A stretch of 64,000 nucleotides of DNA from Muribaculaceae bacterium. GTDB lineage: Bacteria > Bacteroidota > Bacteroidia > Bacteroidales > Muribaculaceae. The notes under the pieces are model-generated. The model saw nothing but the letters and a program-made list of their open reading frames with translations. It ran no database searches and was not told the origin of the DNA. The stretch lies in the NCBI GenBank assembly GCA_029062005.1, contig JAIDQZ010000010.1, forward strand, positions 1 to 64,000, given 5' to 3'. Of this stretch, positions 26,156 to 35,643 are shown in pieces; the first letter of the stretch is position 1; each line of letters opens with the position of its first letter. A program made the translations under genes and the position numbers.

Positions 26156-28054
26156 TTGGAACCACTTAAACATGAATGCGGTATCGCAATGATACGCCTT
26201 CGTAAGCCTATCAGCTATTATAAAGAGAAGTACGGAAGCTATGCCTATGCCCTCAATAAGCTTTACCTCCTTATGGAGAAACAGCACAACAGAGGACAGG
26301 AAGGAGCAGGCGTCGGAGTGGTCAACCTCAAGTCTCTACCGGGACATGAGTACGTCTGGCGCGAACGGGAACTCGGACCTCAGGCTATACAGGAGATATT
26401 CAACCGCATCGGCAGGAGACTTTCTGAAGCTGGTCTTGAAGAAATGACTCCTCAGGAGGCGGAGACAGAGGCTCCGATGATAGGAGAGATATATCTCGGA
26501 CACCTGAGATATTCCACTACCGGAAAAAGCGGCATGTCGTATGTCCATCCCTTTCTGAGGCGCAATAACTGGAGAAGCCGGAATCTTCTGATGTGCGGCA
26601 ACTTCAACATGACCAATGTCGACGCTCTCTTCGAGTCTGTTGTGAGCAGAGGACAGCATCCACGCCTGCACAGCGATACAATCATTCTGCTTGAGATGCT
26701 CGGATATGCACTCGACAAGGAAAATCATAGATTATACCGACTTCACCGCGACAATGACGCAGAAAACTTCGTAGACCGCAATCTTGAAGAAATCATAGAA
26801 GAGGAGCTTGACATACGCAATGTACTCAAGGCTTCCGCTCCGGAATGGGATGGAGGTTACGTGATATGCGGAGCCACCGGGTCAGGCAACGTATTCGTAT
26901 TCCGCGATCCTAACGGCATACGTCCCGCCTATTATTATATAGACGATGAGATAATAATAGCCACTTCCGAGCGTCCGCAGATACAGACTGTGTTCGGGGT
27001 GCCACAGGACAGCATCAGGGAACTTCAACCGGGAGAAGCGTTGCTCGTATCAATCGACGGGACTCCTACAGTGGAGAGCATACTGCCACAGCAATCAAAT
27101 TCAAGATGCAGTTTTGAGCGTATATATTTCTCGCGGGGAAGTGACTCGGACATATACAACGAACGCAAGGAATTGGGACGTCTTCTCGTCCCTAAGATAG
27201 TGGAGTCAGTAGACGGAAACATCGCAAGTACCGTCTTCTCCTACATCCCAAATACTGCCGAAGTAGCATTCTACGGGCTTGTGGAAGGTCTTGAAGAATA
27301 CCTTAACGACTACAAGACAGAGCGAATCCTGGCTCTTCAAAGCGACGGGAAACTAAACCGGGACTCAATCCGAAAGGTAATGGAGGCGGAGGTAAGGATT
27401 GAAAAAGCGGCGATCAAGGATATCAAGCTCCGCACCTTCATAGCTGAAGGTGATGTCCGCAACGAACTTGCAGCACACGTCTATGACATTTCCTACGGGT
27501 GCCTTCGACCGGGTATTGACTCTCTTGTGGTGATCGATGACTCCATTGTAAGAGGCACCACACTCAAACAGTCTATATTGAATATGCTTGCCAGGCTGAA
27601 TCCCAAGAAGATAGTGGTGGTCTCCTCATCTCCTCAAGTGAGATATCCCGACTATTACGGCATTGACATGAGCCGTATGGACGAATTTATCGCATTCAAG
27701 GCGGCAGTCAGTCTTCTAAAGGAAAGAGGAATGGAATATGTGCTTGCTTCCACCTATGCCGCATGCAGGAGAGAGATCGAAAAAAAAGATGGCGAGACAA
27801 TAACAAACCATGTGAAGAATATATATGCACATTTCACTGATGACGAGATATCACGGAAAATAGCAAAGATGGTAAAGCCTGAAGATATGGAAGTGGAAAT
27901 AGTCTACCAGACAGTAGCAGGACTGCACAAGGCATGTCCCGATCATCCCGGTGACTGGTACTTCTCAGGCGACTATCCTACTCCCGGAGGAACACGACGT
28001 GTGAATCAGGCATATATCGACTGGTATGAAGGAAACACGTCAAAACGAAACTGA
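26156..28054 (+). CDS. purF: Amidophosphoribosyltransferase, long Bacteroidetes type
   Basis: The enzyme makes phosphoribosylamine from PRPP and glutamine, the first step of purine synthesis. The class II glutaminase nucleophile is the Cys in 'HE|CGIAMI', which becomes the N-terminus after removal of seven residues. The PRPP motif is 'VVIDDSIVRGTT'. At 632 residues it is about 150 longer than classic PurF, a form I recall from Bacteroidetes. The start must be before the Cys codon; TTG at 26156 is the only plausible start codon and gives the family N-terminus. It lies behind a repeat gap and far from the main pur block, next to the pyr block. Confidence 0.88.
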   Translation: MEPLKHECGIAMIRLRKPISYYKEKYGSYAYALNKLYLLMEKQHNRGQEGAGVGVVNLKSLPGHEYVWRERELGPQAIQEIFNRIGRRLSEAGLEEMTPQEAETEAPMIGEIYLGHLRYSTTGKSGMSYVHPFLRRNNWRSRNLLMCGNFNMTNVDALFESVVSRGQHPRLHSDTIILLEMLGYALDKENHRLYRLHRDNDAENFVDRNLEEIIEEELDIRNVLKASAPEWDGGYVICGATGSGNVFVFRDPNGIRPAYYYIDDEIIIATSERPQIQTVFGVPQDSIRELQPGEALLVSIDGTPTVESILPQQSNSRCSFERIYFSRGSDSDIYNERKELGRLLVPKIVESVDGNIASTVFSYIPNTAEVAFYGLVEGLEEYLNDYKTERILALQSDGKLNRDSIRKVMEAEVRIEKAAIKDIKLRTFIAEGDVRNELAAHVYDISYGCLRPGIDSLVVIDDSIVRGTTLKQSILNMLARLNPKKIVVVSSSPQVRYPDYYGIDMSRMDEFIAFKAAVSLLKERGMEYVLASTYAACRREIEKKDGETITNHVKNIYAHFTDDEISRKIAKMVKPEDMEVEIVYQTVAGLHKACPDHPGDWYFSGDYPTPGGTRRVNQAYIDWYEGNTSKRN

Positions 28055-28090
28055 AAGGGATTTAAGGTAATGTTTTTTTTAGTTAAATCA

Positions 28091-28121
28091 TTGCATGAAT
28101 CGATTGAAATTTGTAATTTTG
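28091..28121 (+). promoter_or_regulatory. Promoter (TTG-N20-TAATTTTG)
   Basis: TTG at 28091-28093 and TAATTTTG at 28114-28121 are 20 nt apart and would start a transcript about 19 nt before the TTG start of the membrane-protein gene. Confidence 0.75.
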
Positions 28122-28146
28122 TATTAAGATTTTAGTTTCGAACGAT

Positions 28147-28704
28147 TTGAAAAGTCTGACAAAAGAAATAATCCTGATATTCATTATAAGCCTGGTCATA
28201 ATACTTGCATTAGGTTTCTCCATGGGGTTGCATTCTTTCACCATCGTGGAATGGTGGAAACCGGTGGCAGTATGCTCACTGCCAGCTTTGGCGATTACGT
28301 TTTTGCTTGCAGGAATCGTGAGACACGTCACAGGACCGCTGATGAAATATGTTGAGTATCCGCTGGCATTCATTCTGTCTTTCTCCACCTTTCTTTTGGC
28401 GTTCTATACACTCAACTATTACAAATCCGATCCGTCGACGGCACATGAGTATATGGCTCCGGTGGTAAGGAAATACAGTGAGGAGCGAACAAGATCACGG
28501 AGAATAAGCCGCCACTCTTACAGATCGGAAAAATATACAGTATATTTCATCGAGCTCGAAATGAGCGACGGGAAGATTAAAAAGCAGGAGAAGACCTTAA
28601 GGCAGTATAACAATATAAAGACAGGCAGCAAGATGAGATTGATCTTGGAAAACGGACTTTTCGACATACCTGTGATAAAGAAAAGACATACAAAATCTAA
28701 ATGA
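28147..28704 (+). CDS. Membrane protein of unknown function, C-terminal beta domain
   Basis: The family is not recognised. The 185-residue product has three hydrophobic segments (about residues 8-28, 38-60 and 68-90), then a basic stretch ('RTRSRRISRHSYRSEK') and a C-terminal part of about 65 residues with alternating strands ('YTVYFIELEMSDGKIKKQEK'). That part may face the cytosol or periplasm. The start is TTG; no ATG lies upstream in frame, and the promoter spacing supports it. The last four bases overlap the ORF-track start of the M48 gene, so both probably share one transcript. Confidence 0.65.
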   Translation: MKSLTKEIILIFIISLVIILALGFSMGLHSFTIVEWWKPVAVCSLPALAITFLLAGIVRHVTGPLMKYVEYPLAFILSFSTFLLAFYTLNYYKSDPSTAHEYMAPVVRKYSEERTRSRRISRHSYRSEKYTVYFIELEMSDGKIKKQEKTLRQYNNIKTGSKMRLILENGLFDIPVIKKRHTKSK

Positions 28705-28712
28705 TATATATG

Positions 28713-29510
28713 ATGAGAACACATTTGATCAAAGCTCTTATCGCCATTGCAATAATGGCTTTTTCGAACCAGGCGCAAGCTCAGTTCAACCTCAAGAAAG
28801 CCGTAGGAAGCGCTGCCAAGGCTGCGCAGGCTTTCACTCTGACCGACCAGCAGATGGCAGCCTACGTGAAGGAATCCGTAGACTGGATGGACAAACACAA
28901 TCCGGTGCTCCCGGAAGACGATCCCTACACACAGAGACTCAGGAAGCTCGTGGAAGGAATCACGGATGCCGATGGAATTCCCTTGAATTTCAAAGTATAC
29001 AATGTGGTTGACGTAAATGCATTCGCATGCCCGGACGGAAGTGTACGCGTATTCGCCGCCCTGATGGATATCATGGACGACGACGAACTTGTAGGCATCA
29101 TAGGTCATGAGATAGGACATGTAGTGAAGCGTCACTCCAAGAACGCATTCAAGACCGAATTACTGACCGGTGCAGTAAAGGACGCGGTGTCGGCAACCGG
29201 AGGAAAGATAGCAGCCCTTACTGACTCCCAGCTCGGAGCGCTCGGCGAATCACTCATCAATGCCAAATATTCCCAGAAGCAGGAGAAGGAAGCAGATGAC
29301 TGCGGCTATGATTTCCTTGTTGCCAACGGTCGCAATCCCTGGGGAATGGTCAAATCTTTCGAAAAGCTCCAGAATCTTGAAGGGGGCACAAAATCCACTA
29401 CCGTTCAGAAAATGTTCTCTTCACATCCTGAGACAAAAGAACGTATTGAAAGAATGACCAAAAGATGCGAGAAAGACGGATATGAACGTCCGGCTTCCGC
29501 AGAAAAATGA
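28713..29510 (+). CDS. Secreted M48-family zinc metalloprotease
   Basis: The 265-residue product has a signal peptide (to about residue 23, 'NQAQAQ') and an M48 peptidase domain. 'HEIGH' (about 132-136) gives two zinc ligands and the catalytic Glu, and 'EKEAD' supplies the third ligand. Such soluble periplasmic M48 proteases act in outer-membrane or lipoprotein quality control in other bacteria; here the target is unknown. I choose ATG 28713 because it gives the more typical signal peptide ('MRTHLIKAL'); 28701 and 28710 are alternatives. A clear terminator follows. Confidence 0.88.
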   Translation: MRTHLIKALIAIAIMAFSNQAQAQFNLKKAVGSAAKAAQAFTLTDQQMAAYVKESVDWMDKHNPVLPEDDPYTQRLRKLVEGITDADGIPLNFKVYNVVDVNAFACPDGSVRVFAALMDIMDDDELVGIIGHEIGHVVKRHSKNAFKTELLTGAVKDAVSATGGKIAALTDSQLGALGESLINAKYSQKQEKEADDCGYDFLVANGRNPWGMVKSFEKLQNLEGGTKSTTVQKMFSSHPETKERIERMTKRCEKDGYERPASAEK

Positions 29511-29525
29511 TACTTTAAATCCAAC

Positions 29526-29562
29526 GAAAGAAAGGCTTCCATGATTGGGAGCCTTTCTTTTT
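29526..29562 (+). terminator. Intrinsic terminator after the M48 protease gene
   Basis: AGAAAGGCTTCC and GGGAGCCTTTCT pair (one G-U) around a 6-nt loop and are followed by a T-run. It lies about 16 nt after the stop codon. Confidence 0.88.
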
Positions 29563-29659
29563 GCAATATAAAACCTTGCACATACACCGGATTTCATATA
29601 AGTTTACTATTCATTAAACAAAATATCCTGCTTTTTAAGGAATTTTAAATATTTTTTCG

Positions 29660-29667
29660 TAATTTTG
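29660..29667 (+). promoter_or_regulatory. -7 element TAATTTTG abutting the YitT start codon
   Basis: TAATTTTG ends only 4 nt before ATG 29672, and no TTG lies 20 nt upstream of it. If used, the transcript would start at or after the ATG and be leaderless. Confidence 0.4.
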
Positions 29668-29671
29668 CATC

Positions 29672-30652
29672 ATGAAAACCATATTTGGATTTAGCATTTC
29701 ACGTAAAAGCCTGATAATAGACTATATAATGATTATAGTCGGCATTTTCATGTATGCTTTCGGCTTCTGTGCGTTTATCCTGCCTCATAAAATCGTCATG
29801 GGCGGACTCTCAGGCGTAGGAACACTTGTATACTTCGCCACAAACGAGACCATTCCCGTTGCCGTCACCCAATATGTGCTTAACCTTGTCCTCCTTGCCT
29901 TTGCATTCAGAATAGTAGGCAAGACCTTTGTAGTGAGGACAATATTCGGAGCCACCGTAGTTTCCCTATCCATAGGTGTAGGCGAGGCATTCTTCATGGG
30001 TCTCGGACATCCGATACTCCCTGACATGTCACTAAGTGCGATACTCGGAGCCATCATCTGCGGACTTGGCGTAGGCACTGTCCTTATACACAACGGATCT
30101 ACGGGGGGAACTGACATCGTGGCTTCCATGGTAAGCAAAGTGAGCAATGTAAGCATAGGCAGGTCGATGGTGGTATGTGATATAATCATAGTGTCAAGCA
30201 GTATATTCCTTCCGTTTGACGGCAGTTTCGGCGAACGCCTTGAAGCGCGGATACCACTCATCGTTTATGGATATGTAGTGACATTCGTGGCGTCGTATTG
30301 TGCTGACATGATTGTGGTAGGCAACCGGCAGGCTGTCCAGTTTATCATCTTCAGCCGACAGTGGCAGATCATAGCCGATGCCATCAATAATGACGCCAAG
30401 CGCGGAGTGACGGTGCTCGACGGGGAGGGATGGTACAGCAAGAAGCCTATAAAGATTCTTATGGTCTGGTGCCGCAAGATAGAGGCTCCTGGCATCATGC
30501 GTCTGGTAAAAAGCATAGACGACGATGCCTTCATCACCCAAGGCGCCGTCAACGGTGTGTTTGGAAAAGGTTTTGATATGTATAAGGTAAAAATCAAGTC
30601 TAAAAAGCAACAGACTTTTAAAATACCTGATAATTCCCGGCAAACTCAATAA
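29672..30652 (+). CDS. YitT family membrane protein
   Basis: The 326-residue product has five to six membrane segments in residues 14-215, with family motifs 'LPHKIVMGGLSGVGTL' and 'GSTGGTDIVA', and a cytosolic C-terminal DUF2179 domain (about 225-305, 'RGVTVLDGEGWYSKKP'). The family is widespread and its function is not settled. The neighbours give no hint: a terminator lies before it and a TonB receptor gene starts 51 nt after it. The start ATG is close to a -7-like element; a later Met (residue 20) would cut into the first membrane segment, so I keep 29672. Confidence 0.9.
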   Translation: MKTIFGFSISRKSLIIDYIMIIVGIFMYAFGFCAFILPHKIVMGGLSGVGTLVYFATNETIPVAVTQYVLNLVLLAFAFRIVGKTFVVRTIFGATVVSLSIGVGEAFFMGLGHPILPDMSLSAILGAIICGLGVGTVLIHNGSTGGTDIVASMVSKVSNVSIGRSMVVCDIIIVSSSIFLPFDGSFGERLEARIPLIVYGYVVTFVASYCADMIVVGNRQAVQFIIFSRQWQIIADAINNDAKRGVTVLDGEGWYSKKPIKILMVWCRKIEAPGIMRLVKSIDDDAFITQGAVNGVFGKGFDMYKVKIKSKKQQTFKIPDNSRQTQ

Positions 30653-30703
30653 CCCAAAATAGAGCATAAATTAATCAAACTATCAACCAACAACTAAAAA
30701 ACT

Positions 30704-33427
30704 ATGAAGAGACTGTTTCTCTTATCCGCCCTCATGTTGTTGTGCTCAGCTGCCTGGGCAAACTACGTATGCCGCGGATCTGTTTTTGACAAGCAGGGCG
30801 AACCCCTGATCGGAGCGACCGTCACGGTGCCTGGCACAACCACGGCAACCGCCGCTGACATCGACGGTAATTTCTCGCTCTCAGTTCCGGACAATACAAA
30901 GGAGATCAGAATTTCCTATGTAGGATTTCAGGAAAAGACAGTAAAAGCACAGCCTGAAGTAGGACGCATCGTTCTTGATGCAGAAACCACTATGCTTCAG
31001 GACGTGGTAGTGACTTCTTCCAAGGCTCGTACCCGCGAGACTCCTATCGCCATGTCTGAACTTACTGCAGGTCAGATCGAAGCAAAACTTGGCAATAAGG
31101 AATTTCCGGAAGTCTTGAAAATGACCCCCGGCGTTTGGGCTACCCCTGACGGTGGCGGCTATGGCGACGCGAAGATCAACATGCGAGGTTTCAAGGCTCC
31201 CAATGTAGCAGTTCTTGTAAACGGTATTCCAATGAACGACATGGAATGGGGAGGAATCTACTGGTCAAATTTCGCAGGGCTCGGAGGAGTTACAACCAGT
31301 CTCCAGTCTCAGCGCGGTCTGGGAGCAGCGATCATTTCGTCTCCTTCAATCGGCGGTACGATCAACATCACCACCAAAGGACTTGATGCGAAAAGAGGAG
31401 GATCTATCTGGTATGGTACAGGCAACGACGGTCTGAACGACGTAGGATTCAACGTTTCTACCGGATTAATGAAAAATGGCTGGGCCATAAGTGTACTCGG
31501 TAGCCGCAAATGGGGCAACGGATATATCCAGGGAACAGAATTCGAGGCTTGGAACTATTTCGTGAATGTTTCAAAGAAAATCAGAGACAACCAACAGCTG
31601 TCACTTACCGCATTCGGTGCGCCACAGTGGCACAACCAGCGTAACAACGTATACGGCGTATTGAATATTCAGGAATGGCAGAACGCCAAGAACTACATGA
31701 ACGGCGGAAGCATGTACAGCTATAACCCGGGTTATGGTTTTGACAACGAAGGACGTCAGCGTACCGCATACCGCAACCAGTATCACAAACCCATCATCTC
31801 ACTCAATCACATCTGGCAGATCAACGAAAGATCATCATTGTCATCCGCTATATATGTATCACTTGCTTCCGGAGGAGGCTACTCAGGACAAGGACGCACA
31901 TCGACTGACCGCAATAACTGGCGAGGTGCAGACAACGGTTTCATCACCACCAACTTCCGTCGTCCCGACGGCACATATGATTTTGGCGCGGTGCAGGATC
32001 TGAACGCAGCATCTACCACAGGCTCTCTCATGGCGATGTCAAGAAGCATCAACAGCCACGAATGGTATGGTCTTGTTTCAACCTATAAGAATGAAGTAAT
32101 TCCCAACCAGCTGTATCTTACAGGCGGTATTGATGTAAGATATTACGTAGGTCACCACAAAAATGAGCTTATCGACCTCTATTCAGGAGAATACTTCATC
32201 GATGACTCTGACAGAAAGAACGTTCAGGTAGCCAACAACTCAGCAGCCGCCGATCCAAACTGGGTATATCAGAAACTTGGTGTAGGAGATGTGGTATACC
32301 GTAATTACGACGGCTTCACCCACCAGGAAGGTGTCTACGGACAAGCTGAATACAAACTGCTTGACGGAGCAGTCACTACTTTCGTGGCAGGATCACTCAA
32401 CGTGACAAGCTACCGTAAGAAAGACATGTTCTATTACGATGCAGAACATGGCACCACCAAATGGCATTCATTCCTTGGAGGCACAGCCAAGGGAGGTGCA
32501 AACTGGAACATCGACAGCCATAACAACATCTTTGTCAACGGTGGCTTCATCTCGAAGGCTCCGTTCCTCTCCCGTGGCGTGTTCCTGAGCCCGGAGACAA
32601 GCAATGCTGTAAACCCCAATCCGAGAAACGAAAAGATTGGTTCAGTTGAAATCGGATATGGATACCACTCCCCTAAATTCTCAGCGACAGTCAACGGATA
32701 TTTCACAAAATGGATGGATCGTTGCGACCGCGATACTCAGGCAAAAGGTCAGATCAAAGCCGGTCCTGATGCAGGATCATATTACACTCTGAACCTGGAG
32801 AATGTATCAGCACAGCACATAGGAGTAGAGGTAGACTTCGCCTTTAAACCCACCAAGTGGTTTGAGCTGCAGGGAATGTTCTCTTTCGGAGACTGGAACT
32901 GGAGCAACAATCCCAAAGGATATTTCTACAACGAACAGGGAATGCCGCTGGCAGACACTTATAACGGCACGCTTGCATCCGGAATCAAAGCACCCGACCA
33001 TGCATGGGCCGTGCTGAATCAGAAAGGACACAAGGTGTGCGGATCAGCTCAGACCACTGGTGGTCTTGGCGTAGAGTTCAAGCCATTCAAAGGATTCCGC
33101 ATCGGTGCAGACTGGACTTTCAGTGCACGCAACTATTCAGACTTCTACCTCAGTGGAGACTCAGCATTCGGACTTAACAGCGAGGTTACACTTGCTGATC
33201 CATGGGAAATCCCATTTGGCAATGAACTTGATCTTTCCGCAAGCTATAGCTTCAAGATCGGAGGTCTAAACGCTACCCTTTACGGAAACGTCTACAACCT
33301 TTGCAACAATTTCTATGTAAAGGATGCCCAGACTCCTTATAATGAGAATGGAGCCTGGAACAACGTCACTTATGCCATTTACTCATTTGGACGTACATAC
33401 TCACTGAGATTAAAAATCAATTTCTAA
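30704..33427 (+). CDS. TonB-dependent outer-membrane receptor
   Basis: The 907-residue receptor has a signal peptide (1-19), a carboxypeptidase-regulatory-like domain (about 22-95, 'GEPLIGATVTVPGTT'), a plug domain (about 105-225, 'INMRGFKAPNVAVLVNGIPMND') and a beta-barrel ending in 'LRLKINF' with C-terminal Phe. It imports an unknown ligand using TonB energy. It is shorter than typical SusC proteins, and the partner gene 11 nt downstream is a lipoprotein that is not SusD-like. The pair is probably one transcript. Ligand class cannot be deduced. Confidence 0.92.
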   Translation: MKRLFLLSALMLLCSAAWANYVCRGSVFDKQGEPLIGATVTVPGTTTATAADIDGNFSLSVPDNTKEIRISYVGFQEKTVKAQPEVGRIVLDAETTMLQDVVVTSSKARTRETPIAMSELTAGQIEAKLGNKEFPEVLKMTPGVWATPDGGGYGDAKINMRGFKAPNVAVLVNGIPMNDMEWGGIYWSNFAGLGGVTTSLQSQRGLGAAIISSPSIGGTINITTKGLDAKRGGSIWYGTGNDGLNDVGFNVSTGLMKNGWAISVLGSRKWGNGYIQGTEFEAWNYFVNVSKKIRDNQQLSLTAFGAPQWHNQRNNVYGVLNIQEWQNAKNYMNGGSMYSYNPGYGFDNEGRQRTAYRNQYHKPIISLNHIWQINERSSLSSAIYVSLASGGGYSGQGRTSTDRNNWRGADNGFITTNFRRPDGTYDFGAVQDLNAASTTGSLMAMSRSINSHEWYGLVSTYKNEVIPNQLYLTGGIDVRYYVGHHKNELIDLYSGEYFIDDSDRKNVQVANNSAAADPNWVYQKLGVGDVVYRNYDGFTHQEGVYGQAEYKLLDGAVTTFVAGSLNVTSYRKKDMFYYDAEHGTTKWHSFLGGTAKGGANWNIDSHNNIFVNGGFISKAPFLSRGVFLSPETSNAVNPNPRNEKIGSVEIGYGYHSPKFSATVNGYFTKWMDRCDRDTQAKGQIKAGPDAGSYYTLNLENVSAQHIGVEVDFAFKPTKWFELQGMFSFGDWNWSNNPKGYFYNEQGMPLADTYNGTLASGIKAPDHAWAVLNQKGHKVCGSAQTTGGLGVEFKPFKGFRIGADWTFSARNYSDFYLSGDSAFGLNSEVTLADPWEIPFGNELDLSASYSFKIGGLNATLYGNVYNLCNNFYVKDAQTPYNENGAWNNVTYAIYSFGRTYSLRLKINF

Positions 33428-33438
33428 TATTGCACGCA

Positions 33439-35463
33439 ATGAAAACAATCATAAAAAATTCAATTATCTTCAGTGCAGTAGTTTTCGGACTTGCGTCTTG
33501 CGGAGAAAACAGTTGGAACGATACCTATCTGAAGGGTTTCGAAGGAGGGGCTGATCTTTCCAACGTGCAGAATCTCGAATATACACTGACAGCCGATGAC
33601 TACAAAAATCTTGCCAGCAATTCAGCTAACGTTGAAAGAGCAAAGGCTGACAACGTATCAGAAGAACTCGAAAGCGTTGCCACTCTGCATTATTTCAACT
33701 CTGCAATCTCACCGGCAGACTACATCCCTTCTTTCCTGAGTGACCCCAAATTCCAGTATTTTACTCTTTCAGAAGGATCAGCTATTAATGTAACCTACAA
33801 AATAGCAAAGAATCTTCCTGAAGAGTTAGTAGGTCTCAATGCCGCAAAGCAATGGAGCCTGTCAGAGGAAGACTATCAGGGAGTATATGGAAGCGACGAA
33901 AACTATGCTCCCGCTTTCTCGCCATCTCACTCGGCAAGTAAAAATCTTCCGAATATGCTTTCTCAAAAATATCCGGATGCAGTATCAGGAGATTATGTTG
34001 TAGTGAACTATAGCAGCACAAACACAGACCCAAACTTCGGTGCTTCGGATGAGAAAGATGAATTTGTGGAGTCAGACGTTCTCGGAGCGATTGCATCAGG
34101 CGATAATATCCAGGTAAATGGAATCGTCACCGGTATCTGCAATCAGGGATTCATCCTGACAGATAAAGGAGGATCAATCCTTGTGTACATAGGAAAATCT
34201 TTCGACAAGAATTCTTATGCTCTCGGAGACCAACTGGAAGTCAGCGGTGCAGTATCCTCATACAACAAAGGATTCCAGCTGCCTGCAACCAGCATCATCA
34301 ACCAGGTTGGAACTTCCACTGTCTCATATCCTGCTCCTAAGGTTGTCACAGGTGCCGACATGGATCAGGCGATCACACGTACTGACGATGCCACTGCAGA
34401 ATATGTACAGTTTACGGGCAAACTCTCCATCTCCGGCAATTACTACAATATCACGGTGGCTGGTGCCACCACTGCAATAGGAAGTCTATATCAATTCCCG
34501 GCTGATTTATTCCCCGCTCTTGAAAACGATGGCGAATATGTCTTTACCGGTTATTTCACGAGCATCAGCAGTGGCAAATACTATAACATCCTTGCCACAG
34601 ACATCACTCCCGCCACTGCCAAGAGTTCAGCTCCGAAGAAAGTGGTAAATGTTGAGGCAACCAGCCACTATGCAGTCTACAAATACGACGGATCCACATG
34701 GAGTGTTCCATCAAATGTTGATGTGCTTCAACCCGAGGATTATACTGAGATGGGATCCAAATACGGTAATCTGCAAGATGACCAGCCGGACAGTTATCTG
34801 CCGCTCTATCTTTCCAAGAAGTATCCATATGCAGCCGCCGACGACTCCAAGATTATACTCTATCGCTATTACACCGGTGGCAAGACCGTGCTCAGAAGTT
34901 CAGAATATACATTCGATGGAATGGCGTGGGTAAATTCAATTACTGACGGCGGTGTCGTATCAGAGACAAATCAGTTTGTATATCGCAATGGCGAATGGAA
35001 GATGGATCCTTCGATTATCCTCGTGCTTCCAGTAGGCAAGAATCAGGCTACCAGCACATGGTTCTATCAGGCAGTGGTAGACTGGGTGAAAGAGAATGTA
35101 GAGAATGCATCAAACTTCGTGGATAGCTATGGCACGGCTGAGTATTATTCCGGATGTTCTTCTTACCAAGGCAATGTCAATATCAACACAACGTACGCCG
35201 CAATCAGTGGCAATTCTGATTACAGTGGTATGACTCAGGAAGAAATTGAGACCGTAATGAAGAAACGTTTCGAAACAGAAACAGCCCCGGGCGCCCTGTC
35301 AAACCTATATCCCAATATGGCGCCTCTCGGAGATCTTCAACCTACTGTCACAATTGAATTCACCGCATGGTGCACAGGTGGCGTAAACAATGTCTACACA
35401 ATCGTATTCAAATGCGTATCAAAAGGTGAATTTGAATTTGTTTCCTGCACATGGAACGACTAA
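33439..35463 (+). CDS. Surface lipoprotein with duplicated units and OB-like domain
   Basis: The 674-residue product has a lipobox-like 'VFGLASC' at its N-terminus. Two similar blocks, 'LSEEDYQ...MLSQKYPDA' (about residues 140-195) and 'LQPEDYT...YLSKKYPYAA' (about 430-475), flank a central OB-like beta domain ('IQVNGIVTGICNQGFILTD', 'YALGDQLEVSGAV'). The C-terminal 150 residues show no known module. It follows a TonB receptor by 11 nt and is likely its surface partner, in the place SusD takes in glycan systems. The ORF-track start (TTG 33430) is replaced by ATG 33439. Function is not assigned. Confidence 0.8.
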   Translation: MKTIIKNSIIFSAVVFGLASCGENSWNDTYLKGFEGGADLSNVQNLEYTLTADDYKNLASNSANVERAKADNVSEELESVATLHYFNSAISPADYIPSFLSDPKFQYFTLSEGSAINVTYKIAKNLPEELVGLNAAKQWSLSEEDYQGVYGSDENYAPAFSPSHSASKNLPNMLSQKYPDAVSGDYVVVNYSSTNTDPNFGASDEKDEFVESDVLGAIASGDNIQVNGIVTGICNQGFILTDKGGSILVYIGKSFDKNSYALGDQLEVSGAVSSYNKGFQLPATSIINQVGTSTVSYPAPKVVTGADMDQAITRTDDATAEYVQFTGKLSISGNYYNITVAGATTAIGSLYQFPADLFPALENDGEYVFTGYFTSISSGKYYNILATDITPATAKSSAPKKVVNVEATSHYAVYKYDGSTWSVPSNVDVLQPEDYTEMGSKYGNLQDDQPDSYLPLYLSKKYPYAAADDSKIILYRYYTGGKTVLRSSEYTFDGMAWVNSITDGGVVSETNQFVYRNGEWKMDPSIILVLPVGKNQATSTWFYQAVVDWVKENVENASNFVDSYGTAEYYSGCSSYQGNVNINTTYAAISGNSDYSGMTQEEIETVMKKRFETETAPGALSNLYPNMAPLGDLQPTVTIEFTAWCTGGVNNVYTIVFKCVSKGEFEFVSCTWND

Positions 35464-35484
35464 TGTAATTCATCATTAATAACT

Positions 35485-35524
35485 ATGAGGGTGCATCATA
35501 AGTGTAATTATGATGCACCCTCAT
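35485..35524 (+). terminator. Strong hairpin after the receptor/lipoprotein pair
   Basis: A perfect 16-bp stem (ATGAGGGTGCATCATA and its complement) with an 8-nt loop lies 21 nt after the stop. The T-run is weak (CATATTT), so it may stop transcription or protect the 3' end. Confidence 0.75.
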
Positions 35525-35574
35525 CATATTTAAGGCTCAAAATATTACACAATTTAAATTAATTGTGCAAATTA

Positions 35575-35605
35575 TTGCCTATTTTAAAAAAAATGCATAC
35601 TTTTG
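35575..35605 (+). promoter_or_regulatory. Promoter of the cupin regulator (TTG-N20-TACTTTTG)
   Basis: TTG at 35575-35577 and TACTTTTG at 35598-35605 have 20-nt spacing; ATG 35644 follows 38 nt later. Confidence 0.75.
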
Positions 35606-35643
35606 CAAACAAAGTAAAATAAATTTATTATACAGGTAAATAT

